Notes under the pieces: model-generated
Databases searched by the model: none
Seen by the model: only the letters and a program-made list of their open reading frames with translations
Told to the model about the DNA's origin: nothing
NCBI GenBank assembly: GCA_044227605.1
Contig: JBGAWJ010000082.1
Coordinates: forward strand, 1-6,973
DNA: 6,973 nt
Direction of reading: 5' to 3'
DNA from: JAEUKQ01 sp044227605
Lineage (GTDB): Bacteria; Pseudomonadota; Alphaproteobacteria; JAEUKQ01
In this document: piece by piece, positions 6,462 to 6,973 of the stretch
Layout of the letters: every line of letters begins with the position of its first letter
How positions within the stretch are numbered: position 1 is the stretch's first letter
Translations under genes and position numbers: made by a program

Positions 6462-6973
6462 TTTTGCAGGGTATATAATATCCATACCCAACTTGATAAA
6501 ACAATGACAGCTCCCGTTTGATGTAGCAAAGCCAAGGGTAGGGGGGCAACCATCAGCAAGGTGGTTACCCCTATACATATTTGGATGATCATTGCTAATA
6601 GGCCCATATGGGTCGCACGTCGTATGTTATTATCAGGATGGCGATGGCATTTTACCCAATAAAAAATGCCAAACCCGAAGCTTAGAAAAACTATCGCGCG
6701 ATGCAAAAATTGAACACCTGCCGGTTCTTCTAAAAGCACATACCAGAAAGAGCGATCTTGTAGAAACTCCTCTGGTAAGACCCTGCCGCCCATCAAGGGG
6801 AATGTATTATATATCAACCCGCCATCCAAGCCAGCCACTAGCGATCCTGAAATAATTGTTATGCTAACTAATAATAAGCCGATGATGCCCAGTAAATAAA
6901 TAGGTTGTTGCTTGGGTGATGACAAGGCCACTTTTGTAAGACTCGAGTTTCGTAATTTTTGTGAAAAAACCTT
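6377..6973 (-). CDS. ctaA: Heme A synthase (CtaA/COX15 family), C-terminal half, runs off the right edge
   Basis: Heme A synthase is an inner-membrane enzyme that oxidises the methyl group of heme O to make heme A for aa3-type cytochrome oxidase. The 198 visible codons cover the C-terminal four-helix half (membrane segments about 25-48, 88-108, 119-142 and 148-170, counted from the window edge). It shows GSLVAGLDGGLIYNTFPLMGG, QFLHRA with His91 and LLHQTGA with His151; in the family the two histidines ligate heme b. The frame is open to the window edge, so the GTG at 6931 is not a real start and the N-terminal half lies to the right. The last 28 residues, after the final helix, are encoded antisense to the end of the oxidoreductase gene (85-bp overlap) and look unconserved. 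The identity is secure; the exact C-terminus follows from the first stop at 6379-6377. Confidence 0.92.
   Translation of the reverse strand, partial: KVFSQKLRNSSLTKVALSSPKQQPIYLLGIIGLLLVSITIISGSLVAGLDGGLIYNTFPLMGGRVLPEEFLQDRSFWYVLLEEPAGVQFLHRAIVFLSFGFGIFYWVKCHRHPDNNIRRATHMGLLAMIIQICIGVTTLLMVAPLPLALLHQTGAVIVLSSWVWILYTLQNYNLSLKLNQSMAATCNGQRNNVPPGNG

Noticed and set aside
1..6973. CRISPR arrays, tRNA or rRNA genes, insertion sequences, phage or defence genes
   Set aside because: Looked for across both strands; no repeat-spacer array, cloverleaf, transposase or related gene was seen. No undescribed multi-gene system is supported.

Overview
The window is an ordinary chromosomal stretch with six protein-coding genes on both strands. 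The sequence is AT-rich and the intergenic spaces are mostly short. The best guess for the source is an alphaproteobacterium, possibly an AT-rich, host-associated lineage such as Holosporales or Rickettsiales-like bacteria. This rests on the style of the UvrB protein (for example the SATPGPWE segment and a lysine-rich C-terminal tail), a proteobacterial heme A synthase C-terminal half, and the AT-rich composition. It is an inference; no rRNA or tRNA is present to fix the taxonomy.

Layout. uvrB (nucleotide excision repair helicase) runs + from 37 to 2077 and is broken by a 10-N assembly gap at 364-373. Convergent to it is a small four-helix membrane protein of the DUF486 / DMT-like family (minus, 2115-2444). 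A 135-bp divergent spacer leads to mscL (+, 2580-2981), the large-conductance mechanosensitive channel. Convergent to mscL, 23 bp away, is a fused permease-ATPase ABC exporter half-transporter (minus, 3005-4822, start re-assigned here). A 349-bp divergent spacer (4823-5171) holds a good sigma70-like promoter for the ABC gene, a weaker one for the next gene, and three short inverted repeats. Then comes a PuuB/OrdL-type FAD-dependent amine oxidoreductase (+, 5172-6461). Last is the C-terminal half of heme A synthase (ctaA/COX15, minus, 6377 to beyond the right edge), whose 3' end overlaps the oxidoreductase gene by 85 bp.

How they fit together. The genes look like independent housekeeping or physiology units: DNA repair, osmotic safety valve, export, amine or amino-acid oxidation, and heme a supply for an aa3-type cytochrome oxidase. 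All junctions alternate between convergent and divergent, so no operon lies inside the window. Heme A synthase implies aerobic respiration.

I found no mobile element, CRISPR array, RNA gene or convincing new multi-gene system. The points most worth a second look are the misjoined or under-sized gap in uvrB, the 8-G tract inside the oxidoreductase gene, the 85-bp convergent overlap of that gene with ctaA, and the inverted repeats in the 4823-5171 spacer.
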